Below are positions 9,355-18,335 of a stretch of 64,000 bases of DNA, in pieces. This DNA comes from Pontibacter vulgaris (GTDB taxonomy: Bacteria; Bacteroidota; Bacteroidia; Cytophagales; Hymenobacteraceae): positions 124,001 to 188,000 of the forward strand of contig NZ_JAJVDH010000007.1 in NCBI RefSeq assembly GCF_022758145.1, in the 5' to 3' direction. The notes under the pieces are model-generated. The model had not been told where the DNA came from. It saw only the letters and a list, made by a program, of their open reading frames with translations, and did not search any database. Within the stretch, counting starts at the first letter, position 1. Every line of letters begins with the position of its first letter. The translations under genes and the position numbers were made by a program.

Positions 9355-9355
9355 G

Positions 9356-10576
9356 ATGCGTGGCTGGGTAACAATATGGTTTTTTATACTTTGGCTAAGC
9401 ACCTGCAATGCCCTGGCGCAAACCGATTCAATAAGTATAGCTTCCGATACAGTTACACAAAATAAACCCCGCAACGCTATACTTCAGAACCTGCAGCTAA
9501 AGGGCTATGTGAAGCAACTGCAAACATTTATACTTGTCCGTGGCCTCGACTCCCTCCTCACCGACAACCTGCTGCACAACCGCCTCAACTTTAATTATAG
9601 TTTAGATACCACCCTGAACCTGGTAGTGGAAGTGCGAAACCGTGTTTTTTACGGAGACCTGCTGCGCCAGGTCCCCATTTACCCGCAACTGATCGACTCC
9701 GGAAACGATGTATGGGACCTCTCGGCAATGCCAGTTAAAAACCGCTCTTTGCTGGTGCACACCATGCTGGACCGCGCGTACCTGGAGTACACCAAAAAAC
9801 AGCTGGAAGTGCGGCTTGGCCGGCAACGCATTAACTGGGGCCTCAACCTTGTCTGGAACCCCAACGATATTTTCAATGCCTACTCCTACTTCGATTTTGA
9901 CTATGAAGAGCGCCCGGGCAGCGACGCGTTGCGGGTTCGCTACTTTTCGGGGTACGCTGGAGGAGTGGAAATTGCTGCCCGCCTCAGCACCGACCCTGAG
10001 AAGCGAACTATAGCCGGTCTGTATAAATTTAACCGCAAAGAGTACGACATTCAGTTGCTGGGAGGTGTGGTGGGCCGCGAGGCTGTAATAGGCTTGGGCT
10101 GGGCCGGAAGTATACAGGACGCAGGTTTCAAAGGGGAATTTACCTACTCCCGCCCCTACACAAACCCGCTCGATGCCAAGGGTCAGTTGCTGGCCTCAGT
10201 TTCCGGGGATTACTCTTTTGCCAGTTCGTTCTACCTGCATGGGTCTGTGTTGTACAACAGCCTTGGCGAGAAAAACCCTTCGGCTTTCCTGTTCCAGGCA
10301 TTTCGGCCTGGCCGGTTGTCGGTTAAGGAGCTATCGCCTTACAAGTATAACGTGTTCGGTCAGGTGAGCTATACCTTTCATCCGCTGCTGGTGGGCGGGC
10401 TTTCTACCATTTATTTCCCCGAAGACCAGGCTTTCTTCCTCAACCCCGTCCTCACCTACTCCGCTTTCCCCAACCTGGATCTGGATGCCATCGGGCAGTT
10501 ATTTATGGATTCGGAACAAGGCGAATTTAAAGCAACTACCAAGGTTATTTATGCGCGGGTGAAGTGGAGTTTTTAA
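9356..10576 (+). CDS. Outer-membrane beta-barrel protein of the ABC export operon
   Basis: This 406-residue protein starts with a signal peptide (cleavage plausible after CNALAQ) and consists mostly of alternating hydrophobic strands with aromatic girdle residues. It ends in KWSF, with the C-terminal Phe expected for BAM-dependent barrels. I do not recognise a precise family; it resembles the DUF1302-type or porin-like barrels found next to Lol-type exporters. Its start lies 1 bp after the ATPase stop, so it belongs to the operon and could be the outer-membrane destination or exit for the cargo. A decayed copy of its last 135 bp lies at 11570-11705. Confidence 0.8.
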   Translation: MRGWVTIWFFILWLSTCNALAQTDSISIASDTVTQNKPRNAILQNLQLKGYVKQLQTFILVRGLDSLLTDNLLHNRLNFNYSLDTTLNLVVEVRNRVFYGDLLRQVPIYPQLIDSGNDVWDLSAMPVKNRSLLVHTMLDRAYLEYTKKQLEVRLGRQRINWGLNLVWNPNDIFNAYSYFDFDYEERPGSDALRVRYFSGYAGGVEIAARLSTDPEKRTIAGLYKFNRKEYDIQLLGGVVGREAVIGLGWAGSIQDAGFKGEFTYSRPYTNPLDAKGQLLASVSGDYSFASSFYLHGSVLYNSLGEKNPSAFLFQAFRPGRLSVKELSPYKYNVFGQVSYTFHPLLVGGLSTIYFPEDQAFFLNPVLTYSAFPNLDLDAIGQLFMDSEQGEFKATTKVIYARVKWSF

Positions 10577-10738
10577 AATAACGTATAAATAAAGACCCTT
10601 AACTATACTTTTTCTCCTGCATCTGATTAGGCTACCAGTAGCATTATTGCGAAATACGCCTATACTTCTACCCGATGCTCAGGAGATAAAACTTATACCT
10701 GCCATGCCTTACGTAGCCTGCAATTAAATAGCCTGCAT

Positions 10739-11536
10739 ATGAAACAGAACTCCTTATTGTACACAACAGATCTTAGTCTGATAATGCTCATACTCTTTGT
10801 GTTGTTAGTGGCAGCTACTTACTTGGGTATGCGGGTTGGGGTATTTCGGAGACCCTACGCAACAGCCACCGACGAGCATTCTGTTGTAATTGCGTCTGTG
10901 CTAGGCCTGCAGGGGCTACTGCTGGCATTTACTTTTGCCATGGCAGGCAGCCGTTTTGAAGCCCGGCGGACAAGTATTTCGGATGAAAATTCTGCCATAC
11001 GCTCGGTTATACTAATGGCTGACCTTTATAACCCGACAGAGCGAAAGGCATTCCGGGAAGACATAAAGGCCTACCTGGAAACAAGAATCAAGTATTATGA
11101 AATGCCCTTTAACCCACCACAGATAGCCGCAGCCCGCGACCAAAGCCGTATTCAAATTTTACAGATCCTCCGAAAAGCGTTACAGCTATCCCATAATCCT
11201 GCTACCGGGCAAATAGCTTCCGAACAGATGATTACTGCGTTGCATGACCTACTGAAAGCGCAGGAAGCCAGGCATACAGCCGTAAGAGACCGTGTACCAG
11301 ATGCGGTTGTATATATGCTTTTTATACAATCGTTGGCTACCGCATTTTTTGCCGGTTATGCCGGCATTGGCAGAAAAGGAAAAGACTGGCTCTCCATATT
11401 CGTCTTTCATTTATTAGTGATTCTTGTTACCTATATTACCTTAACCCTGGACCGGCCAAGAAGAGGTATAATTAAGCTGAATGATATGCATGAGATTACC
11501 TTGGAGCTTAGGAAGTTTTACAAACAAACTGAGTAA
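10739..11536 (+). CDS. Bestrophin-like DUF4239 membrane protein
   Basis: This 265-residue protein has two TMs at the N-terminus (about 14-32 and 48-66), a long soluble helical middle, and two TMs near 190-230. The motifs GLLLAFTFAMAGSRFEARR and the following DENSAIRS are typical of the bestrophin-like (DUF4239) family, related to pentameric anion channels of unknown bacterial role. Length fits the family. It contains no TATACTT heptamer, unlike the preceding 10 kb, and is bracketed by the real and the decayed 3' ends of the upstream barrel gene, so it may have arrived by a local duplication or insertion. Confidence 0.85.
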   Translation: MKQNSLLYTTDLSLIMLILFVLLVAATYLGMRVGVFRRPYATATDEHSVVIASVLGLQGLLLAFTFAMAGSRFEARRTSISDENSAIRSVILMADLYNPTERKAFREDIKAYLETRIKYYEMPFNPPQIAAARDQSRIQILQILRKALQLSHNPATGQIASEQMITALHDLLKAQEARHTAVRDRVPDAVVYMLFIQSLATAFFAGYAGIGRKGKDWLSIFVFHLLVILVTYITLTLDRPRRGIIKLNDMHEITLELRKFYKQTE

Positions 11537-11569
11537 GGTAAATGGAGGAAGCAAAAATACGTGGCTACT

Positions 11570-11721
11570 CAACCACGTCCACGCCTACGCTGTTATCCCC
11601 AACCTTTATTTCAACTCTTTTAGGGCTGTTGTTTCTGGGTGCAGAACTGGGCGAGTTTAAAGCAACTTCAAAGATTATTTATGCGAAGGGGAAGTGGAGT
11701 TTTTGGGGTGATAATTTTTAA
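11570..11721 (+). pseudogene. Decayed 3' fragment of a paralogue of the outer-membrane barrel gene
   Basis: The stretch 11570-11705 aligns with 10441-10573, the 3' end of the barrel gene. The last about 55 nt are nearly 90% identical and encode GEFKATSKIIYAKGKWSF versus GEFKATTKVIYARVKWSF. The upstream part matches in another frame (PNL motif), so there is a +1 frameshift. The frame runs on to a stop at 11721. No start or upstream body remains. Confidence 0.75.
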
Positions 11722-11741
11722 TCTTAAAGCATAAACTTTTC

Positions 11742-11776
11742 CCTATATTTGATAAGATTGATAGTTCAAATATAGG
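11742..11776. promoter_or_regulatory. 11-bp inverted repeat with a TATATTTG box
   Basis: CCTATATTTGA (11742-11752) and TCAAATATAGG (11766-11776) are perfect inverted arms with a 13-nt spacer. The left arm contains TATATTTG, which fits the Bacteroidota -7 promoter consensus TAnnTTTG. No clear -33 TTTG box was found at the usual distance. It could be an operator, a promoter for the first cassette-like gene, or a hairpin. Confidence 0.45.
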
Positions 11777-11833
11777 AACCCTACTTCCACACATAGTGCA
11801 GATAGTAGGAGTAGGTACTCCTGCTAGCAGATA

Positions 11834-11840
11834 GTTGGGT
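11834..11840 (+). other. Integron-type GTTGGGT core before first cassette-like gene
   Basis: GTTGGGT is an exact match to the integron crossover core GTTRRRY and lies 16 nt before the ATG at 11850, the same spacing as the GTT cores before the next two genes. No complementary ACCCAAC partner is visible upstream, so alone it is weak evidence. Confidence 0.3.
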
Positions 11841-11849
11841 GACATAATC

Positions 11850-12122
11850 ATGAAATCAAAAGCAGTATCTCATTTTCTTGGAATTATAGTTGTATTAATA
11901 AATATTTTATTGATATACAAAGTTTGCTTGATTGTTATTAATGGGAATGACAAATCTGTTTTTTTCTTCTTGTTCTATTATCCAGTACTAATTGTATCAA
12001 ACTTGATAACTGGAATGATTAGCAACAAGTGGTTTCCTTTATTTGGCAGATATTTGATAATTTCATTTGCGGTAATGACTATAATTGCTTTGCCTTTATT
12101 TATTTGGGTATCAATGTGTTGA
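11850..12122 (+). CDS. Small hypothetical membrane protein (cassette-like gene 1)
   Basis: This 90-residue protein has three probable TMs (about 8-27, 36-54 and 66-86) and no recognisable domain. It is markedly more AT-rich than its neighbours, with codons such as ATA, TTA and AAT dominating. I chose the ATG at 11850 rather than a TTG at 11835 because the TTG sits inside the GTTGGGT core. An attC-like sequence follows 49 bp after the stop. Composition, size and context fit a mobile gene cassette; function is unknown. Confidence 0.6.
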   Translation: MKSKAVSHFLGIIVVLINILLIYKVCLIVINGNDKSVFFFLFYYPVLIVSNLITGMISNKWFPLFGRYLIISFAVMTIIALPLFIWVSMC

Positions 12123-12170
12123 ATTTTATAAGTAAAAAAACAGATTCACTAATATATTAAAAAATTCCAC

Positions 12171-12239
12171 CGCCCAACAAGGCATATAAGCCACACTTCG
12201 GCTGTGCCTCTTTCGCCTTTTATACAAGCCGTTAGCCGT
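12171..12239 (+). other. attC-like recombination site 1
   Basis: GCCCAAC (12172-12178) matches the integron R'' core RYYYAAC and GTTAGCC (12231-12237) approximates the R' core GTTRRRY with one mismatch. Inner segments AAGGC and AAGCC flank an imperfect hairpin (CACA with TGTG around a CTTCGGC loop). The next gene starts 20 nt after the GTT. Folding of the bottom strand would be the test. Confidence 0.5.
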
Positions 12240-12250
12240 AATATAAAGAG

Positions 12251-12685
12251 ATGAAGAAGAAAGCTATTATAAATTATAAAATCACTATTTTCAGCTTATT
12301 CGTTTTACTTATTGCTTCTTTACCTTACATTGTAAATGAGGATTTACTTAAATTTTTGTACTCAGGAACCAGTGCAACTTATGCAGTTGCACTTATTTAC
12401 AATAAATACTGGTTGGTGATAGGCTTATCATTTGTTGTTATTCTATTTTGTGTCTTATCAGCAGGATCTAAACGGCCAAGGTATTTATTTGCAATCTCTC
12501 TGATTGTTTGGGGGCTTTCATTACGGTCTTATGCTGTAATAGGAGGTTCTGCGAATACTATTGTGGTCCAAGGGATGTCGATTATTCCATTATATAGAAG
12601 TGACGTAGTCAAAAGTAACTCTGTAGGAAAGTTCGATTTCTTTTTAGGGGAAAAACTAAGAAGCACATTAGAAAAACAAAAATAA
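12251..12685 (+). CDS. Small hypothetical membrane protein (cassette-like gene 2)
   Basis: This 144-residue protein has four probable TMs (about 9-27, 40-55, 57-75 and 80-96) and a C-terminal soluble tail (about 110-144). No known family was recognised. Like gene 1 it is AT-rich, has no TATACTT heptamer and is framed by attC-like sequences: the GTT core is 20 nt before its ATG and the next attC-like site begins about 5 nt after its stop. That compact layout is the hallmark of integron gene cassettes. Confidence 0.65.
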   Translation: MKKKAIINYKITIFSLFVLLIASLPYIVNEDLLKFLYSGTSATYAVALIYNKYWLVIGLSFVVILFCVLSAGSKRPRYLFAISLIVWGLSLRSYAVIGGSANTIVVQGMSIIPLYRSDVVKSNSVGKFDFFLGEKLRSTLEKQK

Positions 12686-12690
12686 TACTA

Positions 12691-12823
12691 CCGCTAACAA
12701 CACCTACCCAAAAGTAGTGAGACATTGGTTGAACCAAGCTTTGTGCTATTATCAAAGTTTCTGTTTGGTTGACAGTGAATTGCCCCAAAATCGCCACCTT
12801 CGGGTAGCTGCAAGCCGTTATAT
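12691..12823 (+). other. attC-like recombination site 2 (about 130 bp)
   Basis: The site begins CCGCTAACAACACCTACCC and ends TTCGGGTAGCTGCAAGCCG before TTAT. CTACCC (12704-12709) is complementary to GGGTAG (12802-12807), and GCTAAC (12693) faces GTTA (12817). The outer cores deviate from strict RYYYAAC/GTTRRRY, but length and mirror layout fit long attC sites. The VOC gene starts 15 nt after the GTT. Confidence 0.5.
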
Positions 12824-12831
12824 TTAAAACC

Positions 12832-13239
12832 ATGATAAACCAGATCTTTGTAAACCTTCCTGTTCAGGACCTGAACAAGTCTAAAGAGTTCTTCACGAAG
12901 TTAGGCTTCTCGATAAACGAGCAGTTCACAGACGAAACGGCGGCGTGCGTAGTTATTTCTGAAACTATTTATGCCATGCTACTGACGCACGACAAGTTTA
13001 AAATGTTCACACCAAAAGGCATTTCAGATGCCACTAAATCGACCGAAGTGTTAACAGCGCTGTCAGTTAACAGCAAAGAAGAAGTGGACAAAATAATGGA
13101 GGCGGCTTTAGCGGCAGGTGGCACCGAGGCACGCCCAGCAGAGGATCTTGGTTTTATGTATGGCAGAGCTTTCAACGACCCGGACGGGCACATATGGGAA
13201 GTGTTCTGTATGGATATGAGCCAAATGCCGCAAAGCTAG
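12832..13239 (+). CDS. VOC family (glyoxalase/extradiol dioxygenase fold) protein
   Basis: This 135-residue protein has the paired beta-alpha-beta-beta-beta modules of the vicinal oxygen chelate superfamily: FVNLPVQDLNKSKEFF at the N-terminus, then YAMLLTHDKF, and the C-terminal FNDPDGHIWEVF with its metal-ligand Glu. Such proteins bind a divalent metal; members include glyoxalase I-like enzymes and antibiotic-binding proteins, and the substrate cannot be told. It sits directly behind an attC-like site, and VOC proteins are frequent in gene cassettes. A hairpin terminator follows at 13264. It could equally be the resident chromosomal gene at the array's edge. Confidence 0.88.
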   Translation: MINQIFVNLPVQDLNKSKEFFTKLGFSINEQFTDETAACVVISETIYAMLLTHDKFKMFTPKGISDATKSTEVLTALSVNSKEEVDKIMEAALAAGGTEARPAEDLGFMYGRAFNDPDGHIWEVFCMDMSQMPQS

Positions 13240-13263
13240 TAAACTAAATTTCAGCTATACTTA

Positions 13264-13313
13264 CAAAGTATAAAAGCCCCGCAGCATTTAAGTTGCGTGG
13301 CTTTTATACTTTG
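13264..13313. terminator. Long hairpin terminator with heptamer-bearing arms
   Basis: CAAAGTATAAAAGCC (13264-13278) and GGCTTTTATACTTTG (13299-13313) form a perfect 15-bp stem. The arms contain AAGTATA and TATACTT. The stem is T-rich on the 3' side, fitting termination after the VOC gene. Confidence 0.7.
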
Positions 13314-13384
13314 AGTAAATCTCGCAATTGAGAAGTGCAAATATTCTTATACTATAATCAAATTGGTTCTTCTTATTCAGGCAC

Positions 13385-13507
13385 GCCCTCGCTCGCCTCT
13401 GGAGAGTGTGAGTAATTTGGTGGCGTCCCGCCACCTGTGCCATAGGCACAAATTAAAGCGGCCAGAGTCCGCCAGATAGCTCACACTCGCCAGAGGCGAG
13501 CGAGGGC
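13385..13507. repeat. Palindromic repeat element, family 1, copy B (MITE/BIME-like)
   Basis: The outer arms 13385-13412 and 13480-13507 are 28 nt long and complementary except for one position. Between them are two smaller hairpins (GGTGGCG/CGCCACC near 13419-13436 and GTGCC/GGCAC near 13438-13450). The right half is shared with 1818-1866 in inverted orientation. No ORF is inside, so any mobility would need help in trans. Confidence 0.75.
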
Positions 13508-13519
13508 CTTTGAAGCTGG

Positions 13520-13705
13520 CTAATGTTGTCTATCTTCTGCAGGCTTTATGGCGTTATAAAACACGGGGCTGAAAAAACGCAGGTTCTCTATAACGCAAGC
13601 CAGGCTATAAAACTTTTCGGGTTTAACTTCAGAGCTATTGGCCAGGGCTTCTAAGATCGTATCTAAAGTTTTAGTATAGTTTGCTTCAAATTCTTCGGAG
13701 GTCAT
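13520..13705 (-). CDS. Small hypothetical protein, 61 residues
   Basis: This short frame encodes an acidic, all-helical-looking protein (MTSEEFEANYTKTLDTILEAL...) without membrane segments or known motifs. The amino-acid composition and the absence of low-complexity runs look coding, but there is no convincing ribosome binding site. It lies between the palindromic repeat at 13385-13507 and the terminator of the GH97 gene on the same strand. I do not recognise a family. Confidence 0.45.
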   Translation of the reverse strand: MTSEEFEANYTKTLDTILEALANSSEVKPEKFYSLACVIENLRFFSPVFYNAIKPAEDRQH

Positions 13706-13772
13706 AGGTAAAAGGCTAAAAGTTTATCTACCAAAAGATACAAACTATAACCTATAATAATTCGATTTCAGC

Positions 13773-13805
13773 AAAAAAAAGCGCCGTACAAAAATGCACG
13801 GCGCC
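13773..13805 (-). terminator. Rho-independent terminator of the GH97 gene
   Basis: On the minus strand a GCGCCGT/ACGGCGC stem (13798-13804 with 13781-13787) is followed by eight T (complement of the A-run 13773-13780), 26 bp after the GH97 stop. Confidence 0.88.
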
Positions 13806-13830
13806 CTGTTTGTAATCTATTTTATACTTA

Positions 13831-16481
<2,651 letters not shown>

Positions 16482-16490
16482 AGGAGGAGG
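16482..16490 (+). promoter_or_regulatory. Strong Shine-Dalgarno fixing the CBS gene start
   Basis: AGGAGGAGG lies 5 nt before the ATG at 16495. Such a strong site is rare in this window and rules out the upstream non-ATG start at 16459. Confidence 0.75.
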
Positions 16491-16494
16491 AAAA

Positions 16495-16926
16495 ATGGGA
16501 AAGGTCAGAAATATCCTTGGGATAAAGGGAAATGCTGTATTCTCTGTTGAACCAGACGCCACGGTTTACAATGCGCTGGAACTCATGCACGAGAAGAACC
16601 TTGGCGCACTGTTAGTGCTGGAGAATGGCAAATTCGTCGGCATTTTTACCGAGCGTGACTATGCGCGCAAAGTTATCCTGCGTGGCAAATCGTCCCGCGA
16701 AACGCAGATCCGGGAAATTATGAGCGAGCACCCCGCCACCGTAACACCGGATACCACCATAGAAGATTGTATGAAACTCATGACCAGCCGTTACATCCGG
16801 CACCTGCCCGTAATGGAAAACGGTAACCTGGTAGGGCTTATCTCAATTGGCGACGTGGTGAAGTATATTATTGACGAACAGAAATTTATTATCGAGAATC
16901 TCGAACATTATATCACCGGTCACTGA
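16495..16926 (+). CDS. Tandem CBS-domain protein
   Basis: This 143-residue cytoplasmic protein consists of two CBS motifs (about 8-65 and 75-132) that pack as one Bateman module and typically bind adenine nucleotides. Recognisable pieces are GIFTERDYARKVILRGKSS and the second-repeat LISIGDVVKYIIDEQ. There is no attached enzyme or channel, so it probably senses energy charge and acts on a partner. It is 86 bp upstream of nuoA on the same strand, which raises the possibility of co-transcription with complex I; no hairpin separates them. Confidence 0.92.
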   Translation: MGKVRNILGIKGNAVFSVEPDATVYNALELMHEKNLGALLVLENGKFVGIFTERDYARKVILRGKSSRETQIREIMSEHPATVTPDTTIEDCMKLMTSRYIRHLPVMENGNLVGLISIGDVVKYIIDEQKFIIENLEHYITGH

Positions 16927-16997
16927 CAAAGTATACTTTATACTTTAAGCGGTGTGTTTACTGACGCATACGGCGTAGAAACAAAACTTTGATCTCT

Positions 16998-17005
16998 GGA
17001 GGGGG
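16998..17005 (+). promoter_or_regulatory. Shine-Dalgarno fixing the nuoA start
   Basis: GGAGGGGG lies 7 nt before the ATG at 17013. It supports that start over an upstream TTG at 16989. Confidence 0.65.
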
Positions 17006-17012
17006 ATCTGAC

Positions 17013-17459
17013 ATGGATACTTCTGCTGAAAACACAACAGTGCTCTGGCCCCTGCTGGTGTATGCTGCCATTGTGCTGACTTTGGTTGCTGCCATACTTA
17101 CGCTCTCTCACCTGCTGGGTGGGCGCCACATGGAGCACGCCACACAGGAACCCTACGAAGGTGGCATCGTGAGCACCGACACAGCCCGCCTACGCTTCTC
17201 CAACCAATTCTATCTTGTTGCTATGCTCTTCGTCATTTTCGATGTGGAAACTGTTTTCATAGTTTCCTGGGCTATTGCTTTTAAAGAGCTTGGCTGGTAC
17301 GGCTACTTTGGCGTGCTGGTGTTCATCGGCATACTTGCGGCGGTGCTGGTATACGAGTGGCGCAACGGCGCTTTGGATTTCGGCCCGGATGGCAAGAAGA
17401 TATTACAGGCATACAAACGTCTCACCCTGAAAAAGGAACCGCATGAAATGGTGGCTTAG
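17013..17459 (+). CDS. nuoA: NADH-quinone oxidoreductase subunit A
   Basis: This 148-residue inner-membrane subunit of complex I has three TMs (about 11-32, 65-87 and 94-116). The family signature is the loop EPYEGGI with Arg/Phe-rich [24 protein letters not shown], which lines the quinone-access region next to NuoB and NuoH. It is the first gene of the nuo operon and overlaps nuoB by 17 nt, implying translational coupling. Confidence 0.95.
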   Translation: MDTSAENTTVLWPLLVYAAIVLTLVAAILTLSHLLGGRHMEHATQEPYEGGIVSTDTARLRFSNQFYLVAMLFVIFDVETVFIVSWAIAFKELGWYGYFGVLVFIGILAAVLVYEWRNGALDFGPDGKKILQAYKRLTLKKEPHEMVA

Positions 17460-18081
17460 TAAACCCGACGAACCGGCAAACGCCATGACAGGCACCAGCT
17501 CTTTCGAAGAAACGGTGCAGCAAAGTATCATGCTGAGCACCGTGCAGGACTTGCTGGCCTGGGGCCGTAAAAACTCGATGTGGCCTTTCCACTTCGGCCT
17601 TTCCTGCTGTTTTGTGGAGATGGCCACCAGTATGACTCCCAAGTATGACGTGGCCCGTTTCGGTGCCGAAGTTATTCGTGGTACGCCGCGCGAAGCCGAT
17701 GTGATGATCATTGCGGGTACGGTTTTCATTAAAATGGCCCCGATCATCAAGCGACTTTACGAGCAGATGATGGAGCCGCGCTGGGTAATTTCAATGGGCT
17801 CCTGCGCCAACTCCGGCGGCATGTACGACATCTACAGTGTGGTGCAGGGCGTGGATAAATTTCTGCCGGTGGATGTATACGTGCCGGGTTGTCCGCCCAG
17901 GCCTGATGCCTTTATGGAAGGCCTGATGCTGCTGGCAGATTCGGTAGGAAAAGAAAAGCGGCCACTGAGCTGGACCATTGGCGAGCAGGGCATCATCAAA
18001 CCGGAAAAAGTAGCCGTGAAAGATCGCAAGCGCGAACGCTGGGACCAGATGACCGCGTTCCGCTCGCCAGATGAGATTTAG
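17443..18081 (+). CDS. nuoB: NADH-quinone oxidoreductase subunit B
   Basis: This 212-residue peripheral subunit carries the terminal [4Fe-4S] cluster N2 that hands electrons to quinone. The four ligands are visible: the tandem Cys55-Cys56 in GLSCCFVEM, Cys121 in GSCANSGG and Cys150 in PGCPPRPD. The C-terminal extension after residue 170 is highly charged. The gene overlaps nuoA; a 254-bp gap, unusual in this operon, follows before nuoCD. Confidence 0.96.
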   Translation: MKWWLSKPDEPANAMTGTSSFEETVQQSIMLSTVQDLLAWGRKNSMWPFHFGLSCCFVEMATSMTPKYDVARFGAEVIRGTPREADVMIIAGTVFIKMAPIIKRLYEQMMEPRWVISMGSCANSGGMYDIYSVVQGVDKFLPVDVYVPGCPPRPDAFMEGLMLLADSVGKEKRPLSWTIGEQGIIKPEKVAVKDRKRERWDQMTAFRSPDEI

Positions 18082-18335
18082 ACATTAGACTTAAGACTAA
18101 ATAGTGCAGCTTACTATACTTTGTAGACTTCTCCCTTTTGTTATCCTGAAAGGATTCTTGTAGGAAGGTAAGTTAAGCTGAAGCTAAGAACTGTAGTAGC
18201 ATAAACTAGAGCGGCAAAGTATAAAAACAGACTTTCAACAAACAGAGATAGAGAGCAGCGAGAGTACATGAAGGTATAAAAGTATTACGGGAACAAGTAT
18301 ACCTGCACCACGGGTATGCCTATACGATCCAATTT
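18082..18335 (+). other. Intra-operon gap between nuoB and nuoCD
   Basis: No ORF is apparent. The gap holds three heptamers (near 18114, 18217 and 18290) and a stretch reading GTTATCCTGAAAGGATTC (about 18139-18156), with TCCTGAAAGGA as a small palindrome, resembling intergenic repeats common in Bacteroidota. It may hold an internal promoter or a transcript-processing site. Confidence 0.4.

Noticed and set aside
12171..12823. A complete integron
   Set aside because: No intI gene or attI site is visible in the window and the cores deviate from consensus, so only a cassette-like cluster is claimed.
10667..13255. Heptamer desert as proof of foreign DNA
   Set aside because: A desert of similar size exists inside the TamB-like gene (about 46.2-48.6 kb), so absence alone is only supportive.
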